This document shows positions 23,377 through 33,885 of a stretch of 64,000 bases of DNA, one piece after another. Position numbers and translations under genes: made by a program. Source of the stretch: an uncultured Eubacteriales bacterium (GTDB taxonomy: Bacteria > Bacillota > Clostridia > Oscillospirales > Acutalibacteraceae); the NCBI GenBank assembly GCA_900317025.1, contig ONFG01000003.1, forward strand, positions 1 to 64,000, written 5' to 3'. Under the pieces are notes generated by a model. That model saw only the letters and a list, made by a program, of their open reading frames with translations, ran no database searches and was not told where the DNA came from. Each line of letters starts with the position of its first letter. Within the stretch, counting starts at the first letter, position 1.

Positions 23377-26300
23377 CTATTTCAAAACGACGGCTTCGTC
23401 TCCGAGAACACGGCGAAGCTCGCGAAGCAGTACGTCGTTTATGTCGATATTGTTTTCCCTCGGGAAGTGGTCGTAACGCTTTTCGTCGGCGTAGTAGAAC
23501 GAAACGCGGCTGCGCCCGTCGAAGACCGCGAGCAGCTTTCTCGCATATTCACATTCCTTCGAGTTTTGCGAGGGGAATTTCAAAAACAGGCGCAGCGACG
23601 GGTCGTATGTCTTGCCTCCGTCGGGGCGTGTGTACGACTGCGGCTGCGGCGCTCCCTGAGGTGTCTTCGGTGCGATCCTTACTCTGTCGCAGAAAAGCCG
23701 TACTTCGTCGTCGCCGTCACCGAGCCGTGCGTACAGCTCGACGGCATTGCCTTCAAAGAAGAATCTGCTGTACTCCGCGAGAGTTTTCGGGAATACGATA
23801 AGCTCGGCGCTGCCGGTAAGGTCTTCAATCTGTACGAACGCCATTAGAGAATCCTTTTTCGTCGTGCGGGTGCGAACCTTGTCGATGAGCACAACAAGAT
23901 GAAGCAGCGTGCCCTCGAAGCGCTCCGGGTTTGCTACGATGTCGCTGAGCTTATCGAGGCGAACGCTTTTGATGTATGACTCGTATTCCGAAAGAGGGTG
24001 ACCTGAGAGATAGATGCCCATTACCTCGCGCTCATACGCGAGAAGGTCGCGCTGTTCAAGCTCGGGCATTTGCGGCAGTCTGAACATGACAGACTCCTGC
24101 GGGTCGTCGTCGCCGAAGAGAGAAAGCTGCCCTTCAACGTTGCGGCGGCGCTCCGCCTCGACGGCTTCAATAAGCTCCTTGTGCGACATCATCAGCTCAC
24201 GGCGGTTTGCGCCGAGATCGTCGAGAGCGCCCGCCTTTATCAGGCTGTCTACACCCTGGGCGTTGAGACGCTTGCCCGCAAGGCGCGTGCAGAAGCTTGT
24301 AAAGCTCTTGTACTCTCCGTTTTTCTCGCGCTCGGAGATTATCTCCTTTGCAAGCAGTGAACCGAGGTTCTTTATCGCCATCAGTCCGAAGAAAATGCTG
24401 CTTCCGTGAACGGTGAAGCCGAGGTCGCTTCGGTTGACGTGAGGCGGAAGAACACGGATACCGAGCCGTCTGCACTCGTCGATATACGGTGCAAGCGAAC
24501 CGTGGTCATCGAGAAGGCTCGTCATAAGCGCCGCCATATATTGCTTCGGGTAGTGGTATTTGTACCACGCGGTAAGATAGGCAACCGTCGCATACGCCGC
24601 CGCGTGAGATTTATTAAAGGCGTAGGACGCGAAGCTCTCCATCTCGGAGAATATCTCCGAAGCGATCTTTTCGCTGACGCCGCGGCGGACGCAGCCCTCG
24701 ACCTCCACGGTGCCGTCTTCATTTTCAAGACCGTAGATGAACACGCGTCGTTCACGCTCCATGACGTCCTTCTTCTTCTTCGACATGGCGCGGCGCACGA
24801 TATCGGCTCGTCCGAAAGAGTAGCCCGCAAGCACGCGGAATATCTGCATTACCTGCTCCTGGTAGACGATGCAGCCGTAGGTCACGTTGAGGATATCCTT
24901 CAAAAGCGGGTGCTTGTACGTGACGCGCTCTGGATGGTGGCGGTTCTCGATGTACTTCGGAATCGAGTCCATCGGACCAGGTCGGTATAGTGAGATAACG
25001 GCGATAAGGTCCTCGACGCTGTCGGGCTTTAGCTGCATTATAACGCTGCGCATCCCCATTGATTCAAACTGGAACACACCGTCGGTATAGCCCTTCGAGA
25101 TCATATTGAAAACGTCCTTGTCGTCGTAGCGGATATCGTCTTCGGTGAAGCCCGGGTCTTCCTTTTGTATCATCAGCCTTGCGTCGTTTAAAACCGTGAG
25201 GTTGCGAAGACCGAGAAAGTCCATTTTGAGAAGCCCGAGCTGCTCGAGCCTCGTCATCGTGTACTGAGTGACGACGGTGTCGTCGTTTTTCGCAAGCGGG
25301 ACGTAGGTATCGACAGGGTCGCGAGTTATGACCACACCGGCAGCGTGGGTCGTCGTATTTCTCGGCATACCCTCGACTTTTCTTGCGATGTCGAGCAGTT
25401 TTTTGACCTCGGGGTCGGTGTCGTAGCGCTGCTTTAGATCCTTCGAGATCGAAAGCGCATTATCTATCGTCATGTTAGGCGAGGCGGGTATCTGCTTTGC
25501 GACCGCGTCAACGACCGAAAGCGGCACGTCGAGTGCCCTGCCGACGTCGCGCACGGAAGCCCTCGCCGCCATCGTACCGAACGAGATTATCTGGGCAACG
25601 TGGTCTCTGCCGTACTTTCTGTTGACGTACTCGATGACCTCCTGGCGGCGGCGCTTGCAGAAGTCGACATCGAAGTCGGGCATACTTACTCGCTCGGGGT
25701 TCAAAAAACGCTCGAAGATGAGGTTGTAGCGGATAGGGTCTACGCTCGTGATTCCGATGCAGTAAGCCGCGAGGCTGCCCGCGCCCGAGCCTCTTCCAGG
25801 GCCTACCGGAATACCCTGCGAGCGGGCGTAGCGGATAAAGTCATTGACGATCAGATAATAGTCGACGTAGCCCATCTTGTTTACGACGTCAAGCTCATAG
25901 TTGAGCCTGTCGACCAGCTTTTGATCCGGGTCTTCGCCGTAATGCTCCTTTAAGCCCTCAAAGCACAAGCGGCGGAAATATTCAAAGTGATCCTCTCCCC
26001 CGGGCACCTCGAAGTGCGGCAGCTTTGTTTTGCCAAACTCGAACTCAACGCTGCACCTGTCGGCGATGCGCTGCGTATTCTCTATAGCCTCGGGAGCCTC
26101 CGGGAAGAGGGCGCGCATCTCGTCTTCCGTTTTGATGTAGAATTCTTCCGTTTCAAAGCGCATTCTGTCCGGGTCCTTTATCGTGTGGCCCGTCTGGATG
26201 CAGAGAAGTATCTCATGAGTAGAAGCGTCTTCCTTGTCTACGTAGTGGCAGTCGTTTGTGGCGGCAAGCGGGATATCGAGCGCCTTTGACATCTTGATAA

Positions 26301-26865
26301 GCTCGCGGTTGACTGTCCTTTGCTCGGGAATAGAGTGATCCTGAAGCTCAAGAAAGAAATTGTCATCGCCGAAGAGGTTTTTATAATAGCGCGCCTTCTC
26401 GTATGCGCCGTCGAGGTCGTTTGCGGTTATAAGGCGCGGTATCTCGCCGGCAAGACACGCCGAAAGGCAGATAAGCCCCCCGTGGTATTTCTCCAGGAGC
26501 TCGTCGTCTATCCTCGGGCGGCGGTAGAAGCCTTCCGTCCAGGCAAGCGAGATCATCTTTGTTAGATTTCGGTAGCCCTCCATGTTCTCACACAGCAGGA
26601 TCATGTGAAAGGGGCGCGCATCAAGCTCGGGCGTCTTGTCGAAGCGTCTGCGGTTCGCGACGTAAGCCTCGCAGCCGATGATCGGTTTTATGCCCTGAGC
26701 CTGCGCTTCGAGATAAAACTCGACGGCGGCGTACATATTGCCGTGGTCCGTTACGGCTACGGCCTTCTGTCCCTTCTCCTTGACCGATCTGACTAAGTCT
26801 TTAAGGCGGCAGGCGCCGTCGAGCAGGCTGTACTCGCTGTGAAGATGCAGATGAACGAATGGCAT
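23377..26865 (-). CDS. dnaE: DNA polymerase III subunit alpha (DnaE)
   Basis: A 1162-residue replicative polymerase. The N-terminal PHP domain starts with VHLHLHSEYSLLDG, and the polymerase core holds the catalytic aspartates in MPDFDVDFCKRRR (about residue 400) and VGPGRGSGAGSLAAY. An OB-fold lies near residues 990-1080. PHP comes first and there is no exonuclease insertion, so this is DnaE rather than PolC. ATG 26865 has an AGGAGGCGG ribosome binding site; the frame is open further upstream. It follows uvrA by 23 bp, so the two repair/replication genes form one operon. Confidence 0.97.
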   Translation of the reverse strand: MPFVHLHLHSEYSLLDGACRLKDLVRSVKEKGQKAVAVTDHGNMYAAVEFYLEAQAQGIKPIIGCEAYVANRRRFDKTPELDARPFHMILLCENMEGYRNLTKMISLAWTEGFYRRPRIDDELLEKYHGGLICLSACLAGEIPRLITANDLDGAYEKARYYKNLFGDDNFFLELQDHSIPEQRTVNRELIKMSKALDIPLAATNDCHYVDKEDASTHEILLCIQTGHTIKDPDRMRFETEEFYIKTEDEMRALFPEAPEAIENTQRIADRCSVEFEFGKTKLPHFEVPGGEDHFEYFRRLCFEGLKEHYGEDPDQKLVDRLNYELDVVNKMGYVDYYLIVNDFIRYARSQGIPVGPGRGSGAGSLAAYCIGITSVDPIRYNLIFERFLNPERVSMPDFDVDFCKRRRQEVIEYVNRKYGRDHVAQIISFGTMAARASVRDVGRALDVPLSVVDAVAKQIPASPNMTIDNALSISKDLKQRYDTDPEVKKLLDIARKVEGMPRNTTTHAAGVVITRDPVDTYVPLAKNDDTVVTQYTMTRLEQLGLLKMDFLGLRNLTVLNDARLMIQKEDPGFTEDDIRYDDKDVFNMISKGYTDGVFQFESMGMRSVIMQLKPDSVEDLIAVISLYRPGPMDSIPKYIENRHHPERVTYKHPLLKDILNVTYGCIVYQEQVMQIFRVLAGYSFGRADIVRRAMSKKKKDVMERERRVFIYGLENEDGTVEVEGCVRRGVSEKIASEIFSEMESFASYAFNKSHAAAYATVAYLTAWYKYHYPKQYMAALMTSLLDDHGSLAPYIDECRRLGIRVLPPHVNRSDLGFTVHGSSIFFGLMAIKNLGSLLAKEIISEREKNGEYKSFTSFCTRLAGKRLNAQGVDSLIKAGALDDLGANRRELMMSHKELIEAVEAERRRNVEGQLSLFGDDDPQESVMFRLPQMPELEQRDLLAYEREVMGIYLSGHPLSEYESYIKSVRLDKLSDIVANPERFEGTLLHLVVLIDKVRTRTTKKDSLMAFVQIEDLTGSAELIVFPKTLAEYSRFFFEGNAVELYARLGDGDDEVRLFCDRVRIAPKTPQGAPQPQSYTRPDGGKTYDPSLRLFLKFPSQNSKECEYARKLLAVFDGRSRVSFYYADEKRYDHFPRENNIDINDVLLRELRRVLGDEAVVLK

Positions 26866-26888
26866 TTTACCGCCTCCTGTTTCTTGAG

Positions 26889-29708
26889 TTAAAGGATCTT
26901 TTTGAGATACTGCCCGGTGTAGGAGCGCTCGCACTGCGCTACCTGCTCGGGCGTCCCCTGTACGACGACCGTACCGCCGCCGCTGCCGCCCTCAGGGCCG
27001 AGGTCGATAATGTAGTCCGCCGTTTTTATGAAGTCCATGTTGTGCTCGATTGTGACTACGGTGTTGCCGCCCTCAACGAGCTGCTGCAGCACGTCGATGA
27101 GCACATGAACGTCGGCGATGTGAAGACCGGTCGTTGGCTCGTCGAGAATGTATATAGTCCTGCCGGTGGAGCGCTTTGAAAGCTCTGTCGCAAGCTTCAC
27201 TCGCTGCGCCTCGCCGCCCGAAAGCGTCGTTGCGGGCTGCCCCAGCTTGATGTAGCCGAGACCTACCTCTTTGAGCGTGCTGATCTTGCGGTGTATCTTC
27301 GGGATATTCTTGAAGAATTCGAGCGCCTCGTCGACCGTCATTTCAAGCACATCGTAAATGCTCTTGCCCTTGTACTTGACCTCGAGCGTTTCGTGGTTGT
27401 AGCGCCTGCCCTTACAGATCTCGCAGGGGACGTAAACGTCGGGAAGGAAATGCATCTCGATCTTCAGAATGCCGTCGCCCTCGCACGATTCGCAGCGCCC
27501 GCCCCTGACGTTGAACGAGAATCTGCCGGAGTTGTAGCCTCTGATCTTGGCGTCGTTCGTCGAGGCGAAAAGCTCACGGATATCGGTGAACACGCCTGTG
27601 TACGTCGCGGGGTTCGAGCGGGGCGTGCGCCCGATCGGAGACTGGTCTATATTTATGACCTTGTCGAGGTATTCAGTACCGATTATGCTCTCGTGCCTGC
27701 CCGGGCGTGTTTTCGCACGGTTAAGCTCATGGGCGAGGTGGTTATAAAGGATCTCGTTTACGAGAGACGACTTGCCCGAGCCGGAAACTCCCGTCACGCA
27801 GACAAACGTGCCGAGAGGTATCGAGACGTCGATATTTTTAAGGTTGTTCTCCTGAGCGCCCTTAACGGTAAGGAAATTGCCGCTGCCCTGCCGCCTTTCT
27901 TCGGGGATCGGGACGAACTTCTTCTTCGAGAGATACTGCCCTGTAATAGAGCGCTTGCAAGCTTTGACCTTGCTCACGCTGCCGCTGCACACAAGCTCGC
28001 CGCCGTGAACGCCCGCTCCGGGGCCGATGTCGACGATATAGTCAGCGGCGTACATCGTCTCTTCGTCGTGCTCGACTACGATAACGGTGTTGCCGAGGTC
28101 ACGCAGATGCTTTAGCGTACCGATAAGCTTCTCGTTGTCGCTCTGGTGCAGACCGATGCTCGGCTCATCGAGAATATAAAGCACACCCATGAGTGACGAA
28201 CCGATCTGCGTTGCAAGGCGTATGCGCTGGCTTTCGCCGCCCGAAAGCGTACCCGACGAACGGGAAAGCGTAAGGTAGCTAAGCCCTACGCTTCTGAGGA
28301 AGTTAAGCCTTGAGCGTATCTCCTTGACGATAAGCTCGCTGATCTTTGCGTCACGCTCGGAAAGCTTAAGCTCGTCTATGAAGGAGAGAGCCTCGTCGAT
28401 CGAAAAGTCGCAGAAGCTGCTGATGTTCAAGCCGCCGACCGTGACCGACAGGCTCTCCTTTGAAAGCCTTCTGCCGCTGCACTCGTCGCATGGGATCGCG
28501 CTCATGAACGACTCGATCTCTTCTTTTATCCATGCGCTTTTTGTCTCTCTGAAGCGGCGCTCAAGGTTGTTGATGATGCCCTCGAACGGCGTTTCATACG
28601 TGCCTGTGCCGTACTCGCTACGGCGCACAAGCTTCAGGCGCTCGCCGTCCGTTCCGTAGAGAATCTTGTGCATTATGTCCTTCGGCAGGTTGCCGACAGG
28701 GGTATCGAGCGAAAAATCGTATTTTTTTGAGAGGGACTCCATGTACATTGCGGCGATCGTCGAGCCTTCCATCGCCCAACCCGAAGCCTTTATGCCGCCT
28801 TGGCGGATCGACTTCGACGGATCGGGTACGACAAGCCCCTCGTCTATCTTCATGAAGACGCCGAGACCGGTGCATTTCGGGCAGGCTCCGGCAGGATTGT
28901 TGAACGAGAACATTCTCGGCGAAAGCTCGTCCATGCTGCCGCCGTGGATCGGGCAGGCGTATTTCTGCGAAAAGATGTAATCCTTGTCGTCTATCACATT
29001 TATGATCGTGATGCCGTCGGCAAGCTTCGATGCCGTTTCGATAGAGTCGGCAAGGCGGGATCGTATCGTCTTCTTGATAACGAGTCTGTCGACTACGATA
29101 TCGATGTTATGCTTTTTATTTTTTTCGAGCTTAATCTCCTCGTCGAGCGAGTAGATCTCGCCGTCTACTCTGGCTCTGGTGTAGCCGTCTTTTCTAGCCT
29201 TGTCGAGCACCTTTGCGTGCTCGCCCTTTTTAGCCTTGACGATCGGAGCAAGGACGAGTACCTTCGTGCCTTCCTCCATTTCGAGCACCTGTCCGACAAT
29301 CTGGTCGATGCTCTGCTGCTCGATCGCCCTTCCGCAGACGGGGCAGTGAGGGATGCCGATACGGGCGTAGAGAAGACGCAGGTAGTCGTAGATCTCCGTT
29401 ACCGTGCCGACGGTGGAACGTGGGTTCTGGGACGTCGTTTTCTGGTCGATCGAGATGGCAGGGGAAAGACCGTCGATGCTGTCGACGTCGGGCTTGTCTA
29501 CCTGACCGAGAAACATTCGGGCGTAGGACGAAAGCGACTCGACGTAGCGGCGGCGACCCTCGGCGTAGATCGTGTCGAAGGCAAGCGACGACTTGCCCGA
29601 GCCGGAAAGCCCGGTGATAACGACGAGCTTGTCTCTAGGGATAGTTACGTCTATGTTTTTGAGGTTGTGCTCTCTCGCACCCTTTACTATGATATTCTTT
29701 TCGGACAC
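26889..29708 (-). CDS. uvrA: Excinuclease ABC subunit A (UvrA)
   Basis: A 939-residue UvrA, the damage-sensing ATPase of nucleotide excision repair. Two ABC ATPase modules are present: Walker [15 protein letters not shown] with signature [12 protein letters not shown], and [14 protein letters not shown] with [15 protein letters not shown]. Two zinc-binding Cys clusters are seen ([13 protein letters not shown]-type and [17 protein letters not shown]). The likely start is GTG 29708 with a GGAG site, giving [16 protein letters not shown] and the usual family length; codons upstream add a non-conserved leader. First gene of uvrA-dnaE. Confidence 0.97.
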   Translation of the reverse strand: MSEKNIIVKGAREHNLKNIDVTIPRDKLVVITGLSGSGKSSLAFDTIYAEGRRRYVESLSSYARMFLGQVDKPDVDSIDGLSPAISIDQKTTSQNPRSTVGTVTEIYDYLRLLYARIGIPHCPVCGRAIEQQSIDQIVGQVLEMEEGTKVLVLAPIVKAKKGEHAKVLDKARKDGYTRARVDGEIYSLDEEIKLEKNKKHNIDIVVDRLVIKKTIRSRLADSIETASKLADGITIINVIDDKDYIFSQKYACPIHGGSMDELSPRMFSFNNPAGACPKCTGLGVFMKIDEGLVVPDPSKSIRQGGIKASGWAMEGSTIAAMYMESLSKKYDFSLDTPVGNLPKDIMHKILYGTDGERLKLVRRSEYGTGTYETPFEGIINNLERRFRETKSAWIKEEIESFMSAIPCDECSGRRLSKESLSVTVGGLNISSFCDFSIDEALSFIDELKLSERDAKISELIVKEIRSRLNFLRSVGLSYLTLSRSSGTLSGGESQRIRLATQIGSSLMGVLYILDEPSIGLHQSDNEKLIGTLKHLRDLGNTVIVVEHDEETMYAADYIVDIGPGAGVHGGELVCSGSVSKVKACKRSITGQYLSKKKFVPIPEERRQGSGNFLTVKGAQENNLKNIDVSIPLGTFVCVTGVSGSGKSSLVNEILYNHLAHELNRAKTRPGRHESIIGTEYLDKVINIDQSPIGRTPRSNPATYTGVFTDIRELFASTNDAKIRGYNSGRFSFNVRGGRCESCEGDGILKIEMHFLPDVYVPCEICKGRRYNHETLEVKYKGKSIYDVLEMTVDEALEFFKNIPKIHRKISTLKEVGLGYIKLGQPATTLSGGEAQRVKLATELSKRSTGRTIYILDEPTTGLHIADVHVLIDVLQQLVEGGNTVVTIEHNMDFIKTADYIIDLGPEGGSGGGTVVVQGTPEQVAQCERSYTGQYLKKIL

Positions 29709-29757
29709 TTTATACACTCCATTTTCACTTTTCTCCAAATACCACACAATATAAAGA

Positions 29758-29786
29758 CTGCACCCGAGATCATAACCCGGATGCAG
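29758..29786 (-). terminator. Weak terminator after ftsH
   Basis: 9-bp stem (CTGCATCCG/CGGGTGCAG on the minus strand, one wobble) followed by TCTTTAT, 36 nt past the ftsH stop. Confidence 0.45.
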
Positions 29787-29821
29787 CTCTCAGAGAAGCG
29801 GCTCATCCGCCTCTCATGGTT

Positions 29822-31939
29822 TTATTTTTCGGTCTTGTCGGACTTTTTCTCCTTGCCGAGGAAAGTCTTCTTCGACTTTTCGGCAGTTTTTTTATCCAAA
29901 GTTTTTTTGTCTGCGGACTTATTTGACGCGAGCTTTTTGTCGGAAGGCTTCTTTTCGATCGACTTCTTTTCAGTCGGCTTCTTTGCCGCCGTATCATCGT
30001 CTGCGTTTGCCTTTTCGAGCACAGCTTTTTTCTCACCGCTGCTCTCGTTTTTTTCAGTTTTTTCCTTTTTGGAGGGTGCCTTCTTAGGCTCCTCGTAAGG
30101 CTCTCCCTTCATGATGGCGGTAAACTCCTCGCCGGAGATCTTCTCCTTTTTAAGCAGCACCTCTGCTACCTCATGGAGCTTATCCATGTGCTCGGTGAGT
30201 ATCTTCGTAACGGTCTCGTAACCCTCGCTTACAAGGTCGTAGATCTCGTCGTCGATCTCTGAGGCTACCTTCTCGGAGTAGTTCTTTACGTGACCCATGT
30301 CTCTGCCGATGAACACCTCGTCGTTGCTCTTGCCGAAGGCGATCGGACCGAGCTTCTTGCTCATACCGTACTTTGTGACCATGGAACGCGCGATATCGGT
30401 AGCTCTTTCGATGTCGTTGGATGCACCTGTCGTGATATCGCCGAAGATGAGCGACTCGGCAACACGTCCTCCGAGAAGCACGACGATCTCTTCCTTCATC
30501 TCGTTGAAGGAGCTGTACATCTTGTCCTCGCTCGGCAGCGACATCGTGTAGCCGCCTGCGAAGCCTCTCGGGATAATGGATATCTGATGAACGTCGTCCT
30601 GCGTATCGCAGAAGTAATGCGCGATAGCGTGACCCGTCTCGTGGTAAGCTGTTATCTTCTTGTTTTTCTCGGTCATGACCTTGGAGCGGCGCTCCGTGCC
30701 GACTACTACCTTGATCGTAGCTTCCTCGATCTCGTCCATAGTGATCGCCTTTTTATCGCGCCTTGCGGCGAGAAGGGCTGCTTCGTTGAGGATATTTTCG
30801 AGGTCTGCGCCGGTGAAGCCTGCCGTCTGAGCGGCAATGACTTTAAGGTCAACATCGGGGCCGAGCGGCTTGTTCTTTGCGTGGATTTCGAGTATCTCTT
30901 CACGGCCGTTGATTGTCGGCTGAGCCATAACAACCTGCCTGTCAAAGCGGCCGGGGCGCAGTAGCGCCGGGTCGAGGATATCGGGGCGGTTAGTAGCCGC
31001 GATCATGATAACGCCGAGGTTTGCGTCGAAGCCGTCCATCTCAACGAGAAGCTGGTTCAGCGTCTGCTCGCGCTCGTCGTGACCGCCGCCGAGACCTGTT
31101 CCTCTCTGTCTGCCGACGGAGTCGATCTCGTCGATGAAGATGATGCAGGGAGCGTTTTTCTTAGCCTGGTCGAACAAGTCTCTTACTCTCGACGCACCGA
31201 CGCCGACGAACATCTCAACGAAGTCGGATCCGGAGATCGAGAAGAACGGAACGCCCGCCTCGCCTGCTACAGCTCTGGCAAGCAGCGTTTTACCTGTACC
31301 CGGAGGACCCATAAGCAGAACGCCCTTGGGAATCCTCGCGCCGAGAGTGTTGAACTTCTCGGGGTTTTTGAGAAACTCGACTATCTCCTGAAGCTCCTCC
31401 TTCTCCTCGTCCGCGCCTGCTACATCGTCAAACACGTTGCGCTTTTCGCCGTCGTTGGAGTTTTTGATTTTCGCCTTGCCGAAGCTGAGCGTTTTGTCGC
31501 CGCCAAGTCCCCCCGACATTCGCCGCATAATCACTACCCATATTATGATAATGAAAATGATAAGCCCGATATTCGGGATTATCGACCACAGCACGGTGCT
31601 GTCGATCGAACGCTCGATGTCGTAGGTCATCTTGCTGTCTTCCTTGACATACTCCGAAACGTCGTCAAGGAAGCGCTGCGGGTATGCGAGCGAGTATGTG
31701 ATCGTCTCTTCCTTATCCTTGAGCTTGATCTTAAGCTCGCCGCTCTCGGCCTTGAGGTCGAAGTGCTCGACCTGACCCTCGCTGAACATACCGATGATCT
31801 CGGAATACTCGTGTTCGTCTTTCGGAGTCTGCCATGCGATGAACGCCGCAAGCAAAAGTATCAGGATCGGGAAAACGATCCATAAAACAAGACTTTTCCA
31901 ATTCTTCAAACTGTTCTTATTATCCAAGTAAAGATTCAC
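29822..31939 (-). CDS. ftsH: ATP-dependent zinc metalloprotease FtsH
   Basis: A 705-residue membrane AAA+ protease. Two transmembrane helices (about residues 17-36 and 115-137) flank a short extracytoplasmic domain. The AAA module has Walker A GPPGTGKT, Walker B IIFIDEID and the second-region-of-homology Arg fingers, and the protease domain has the zinc site HETGH. It degrades misfolded membrane and regulatory proteins. The last 90 residues are an unusual low-complexity tail of repeated Lys-Lys blocks (EKK, DKK), not part of the conserved enzyme. Last gene of the rnj-to-ftsH unit, 30 bp after hpt. Confidence 0.97.
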   Translation of the reverse strand: MNLYLDNKNSLKNWKSLVLWIVFPILILLLAAFIAWQTPKDEHEYSEIIGMFSEGQVEHFDLKAESGELKIKLKDKEETITYSLAYPQRFLDDVSEYVKEDSKMTYDIERSIDSTVLWSIIPNIGLIIFIIIIWVVIMRRMSGGLGGDKTLSFGKAKIKNSNDGEKRNVFDDVAGADEEKEELQEIVEFLKNPEKFNTLGARIPKGVLLMGPPGTGKTLLARAVAGEAGVPFFSISGSDFVEMFVGVGASRVRDLFDQAKKNAPCIIFIDEIDSVGRQRGTGLGGGHDEREQTLNQLLVEMDGFDANLGVIMIAATNRPDILDPALLRPGRFDRQVVMAQPTINGREEILEIHAKNKPLGPDVDLKVIAAQTAGFTGADLENILNEAALLAARRDKKAITMDEIEEATIKVVVGTERRSKVMTEKNKKITAYHETGHAIAHYFCDTQDDVHQISIIPRGFAGGYTMSLPSEDKMYSSFNEMKEEIVVLLGGRVAESLIFGDITTGASNDIERATDIARSMVTKYGMSKKLGPIAFGKSNDEVFIGRDMGHVKNYSEKVASEIDDEIYDLVSEGYETVTKILTEHMDKLHEVAEVLLKKEKISGEEFTAIMKGEPYEEPKKAPSKKEKTEKNESSGEKKAVLEKANADDDTAAKKPTEKKSIEKKPSDKKLASNKSADKKTLDKKTAEKSKKTFLGKEKKSDKTEK

Positions 31940-31969
31940 TCCTCTGTTTTATGTACTTACATACACGAT

Positions 31970-32506
31970 TTAATCTATGTATTTGGGATCAAGAATACCC
32001 ACGCACGGGATGTTCCTGTATTTCTCGTCGTAATCGAGACCGTAGCCGATGACGAACTCGTCCGGGATCTCCGTGCCGAGGTAATCTATCTTTACCTCTT
32101 TAACGCGCCTTGCGGGCTTGCTCAAAAACGAGCAAAGCCTGAGCGAAGCGGGGTTTCGCTTTTTAAGTATCTCCATAACCGCTGAGAGGGTTATGCCGCT
32201 GTCAATGATGTCTTCAACAATAATAACGTTTTTGCCCTCGATACTCTCGCCTAGATCCTTCTTGATGTTGACTTCGCCGCTGGAGAACGTTCTGCCGCCA
32301 TAACTCGAAACGATCATGAAGTCAATGATGCACGGCATCGTAAGCCTTCGCATAAGGTCGCCCATAAAAACGAAGCTGCCCTTCAAAAGCCCGACCAGCA
32401 CGATCTCCTTGCCCTCGTAGTCACGGTTGATCTCTCCGGCGAGCCTGTCGACCGTTCGTGCGATCTCTTCCTCGCTGATAAGAACCTTAGATACCACATC
32501 TGTCAT
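31970..32506 (-). CDS. hpt: Hypoxanthine phosphoribosyltransferase
   Basis: A 178-residue type I phosphoribosyltransferase that converts hypoxanthine (and usually guanine) plus PRPP to IMP or GMP. The PRPP-binding motif VIIVEDIIDSGITL (about residues 95-108), the flexible-loop region SSYGGRTFSSG and the purine-binding PDEFVIGYGLDYDEKYRN near the C-terminus are all present. ATG 32506 has an AGGGGTGAA site and overlaps the tilS end by 20 bp. The order tilS-hpt-ftsH is conserved across Firmicutes. Confidence 0.96.
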   Translation of the reverse strand: MTDVVSKVLISEEEIARTVDRLAGEINRDYEGKEIVLVGLLKGSFVFMGDLMRRLTMPCIIDFMIVSSYGGRTFSSGEVNIKKDLGESIEGKNVIIVEDIIDSGITLSAVMEILKKRNPASLRLCSFLSKPARRVKEVKIDYLGTEIPDEFVIGYGLDYDEKYRNIPCVGILDPKYID

Positions 32507-33884
32507 CGCTGTTCACCCCTGATTTTACCTCGTAATACGCCTTTCCGGGGAGCGCCGCGGCGTCCTGTGACGCCCCTACTCCCTCGATCCATAACACATG
32601 GCTGCCGTTAGCGATAAGAAGTCTTTCCTCGCGCTCCTTCCGCGGCAGCTTCATTTCAGAGAAAAGCTTCTTCACTGTCTTTGTGCAGCCTCTCCCGAAC
32701 GGCGAAAAAACGTCTCCGCTGCGCCTGTTCCTGATAATCGTATCACATGATATTATATCACATGATAGTCGTTCAATTAATAATTTTTTGTTAATTTTAT
32801 TGTCATCATCAGAGTCGGGCGTTATTTTTTCGGAAATAACGTATACTCTGCCGTTATATTCAAGCATTAAACCCGGAGAAAATGGCATATCGACCGTTTT
32901 TATAGCGTTCATCGGTAAATTTGCCGATGTGTCTTCAAGCTTCAAAAGTCCTTTTTCAACCCTGACGAGCCTGTCCTTTCTCAGCTCGACGGCGCCGCTT
33001 CCTTCGTTTATGAGACGAAGCACGATGTCGATGTGCTTTTTTTCGGGCGTGATGTCAAAACGCTGCTCGACGGCGCGCCTTATCACGTGAGTCAGAAGCC
33101 CTTGGCGGCACTCTTTGAGCCGCTGTAGCGAAAGCCCGCCGGGAGTCATGCAGCGCGAAAGCTCCTCCTGCGACAGCTCACCGATCAGCTCGGAGTCTGC
33201 GATTGCGAGCGCCGAAAGCCTGTTTAAAGACGAAACGACCGACGGGTTTACCGCACGAAGCTCCGGCAGAACGTTCAGGCGTATCTTGTTGCGCGCGTAG
33301 TCATCGCACAGGTTGGTGCTGTCGGTGACGAATCCAATGCTGTTTTCGCGGCAGTAGTCCTCGACATCTTCCCTTGTGCAGGAAAGAAGCGGGCGTATCA
33401 CCCAGCCGCGAACGGGCGGTATACCGCACAGCCCGTCGATCCCACAGCCGCGGGTGATGTTAAGCAGCAGCGTTTCGGCGTTATCCGACGCGGTGTGAGC
33501 AGTTGCGACAAGAAAGCCCGTCGAAGCGTGAAGCTCCGCAAAGAATGCGTAGCGCTGATCTCTGCCGCACTCCTCTATCCCTTTACCGGTCTGCTTTGCG
33601 ACGGACGCAATGTCTGCGCTCCTGACATAGAGCGATACGCCGAGCCTTTCACACTCGCTTCTGACAAAGCGTTCGTCACGCCGCGACTCCTCGCCGCGCA
33701 GATTATGATTCAGATGAGCCGCAGCGACCTCTATGCCGAGTGCGGCTTTATTCTTAATAAGAAAATGAAGCAGGCTCATCGAGTCTGCTCCGCCCGAAAG
33801 CGCAACGATCACGCCTGCCGCGCCTGCAAGCATATCGTTTTGCACAAGCCTTAGGGTGACCTTTTCGTCAAGGGTTGATTTCAT
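32487..33884 (-). CDS. tilS: tRNA(Ile)-lysidine synthase (TilS)
   Basis: A 465-residue ATP-dependent ligase that adds lysine to C34 of the AUA-reading tRNA-Ile. The PP-loop VALSGGADSMSLLHFL (about residues 27-42), AAHLNHNLRGEESRRDE and VATAHTASDNAETLLLNI are characteristic, and a C-terminal substrate-binding domain follows. ATG 33884 comes one base after the dnaC stop with a GAGGGAT site inside dnaC, suggesting coupling; an ATG at 33920 is possible but would overlap dnaC. Confidence 0.93.
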   Translation of the reverse strand: MKSTLDEKVTLRLVQNDMLAGAAGVIVALSGGADSMSLLHFLIKNKAALGIEVAAAHLNHNLRGEESRRDERFVRSECERLGVSLYVRSADIASVAKQTGKGIEECGRDQRYAFFAELHASTGFLVATAHTASDNAETLLLNITRGCGIDGLCGIPPVRGWVIRPLLSCTREDVEDYCRENSIGFVTDSTNLCDDYARNKIRLNVLPELRAVNPSVVSSLNRLSALAIADSELIGELSQEELSRCMTPGGLSLQRLKECRQGLLTHVIRRAVEQRFDITPEKKHIDIVLRLINEGSGAVELRKDRLVRVEKGLLKLEDTSANLPMNAIKTVDMPFSPGLMLEYNGRVYVISEKITPDSDDDNKINKKLLIERLSCDIISCDTIIRNRRSGDVFSPFGRGCTKTVKKLFSEMKLPRKEREERLLIANGSHVLWIEGVGASQDAAALPGKAYYEVKSGVNSDDRCGI

Positions 33885-33885
33885 G

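Noticed and set aside
28800..30098. 432-codon open frame on the plus strand opposite uvrA/ftsH
   Set aside because: It lies antisense to two unmistakable genes, has no ribosome binding site and reads as a reversed high-GC third-position shadow.
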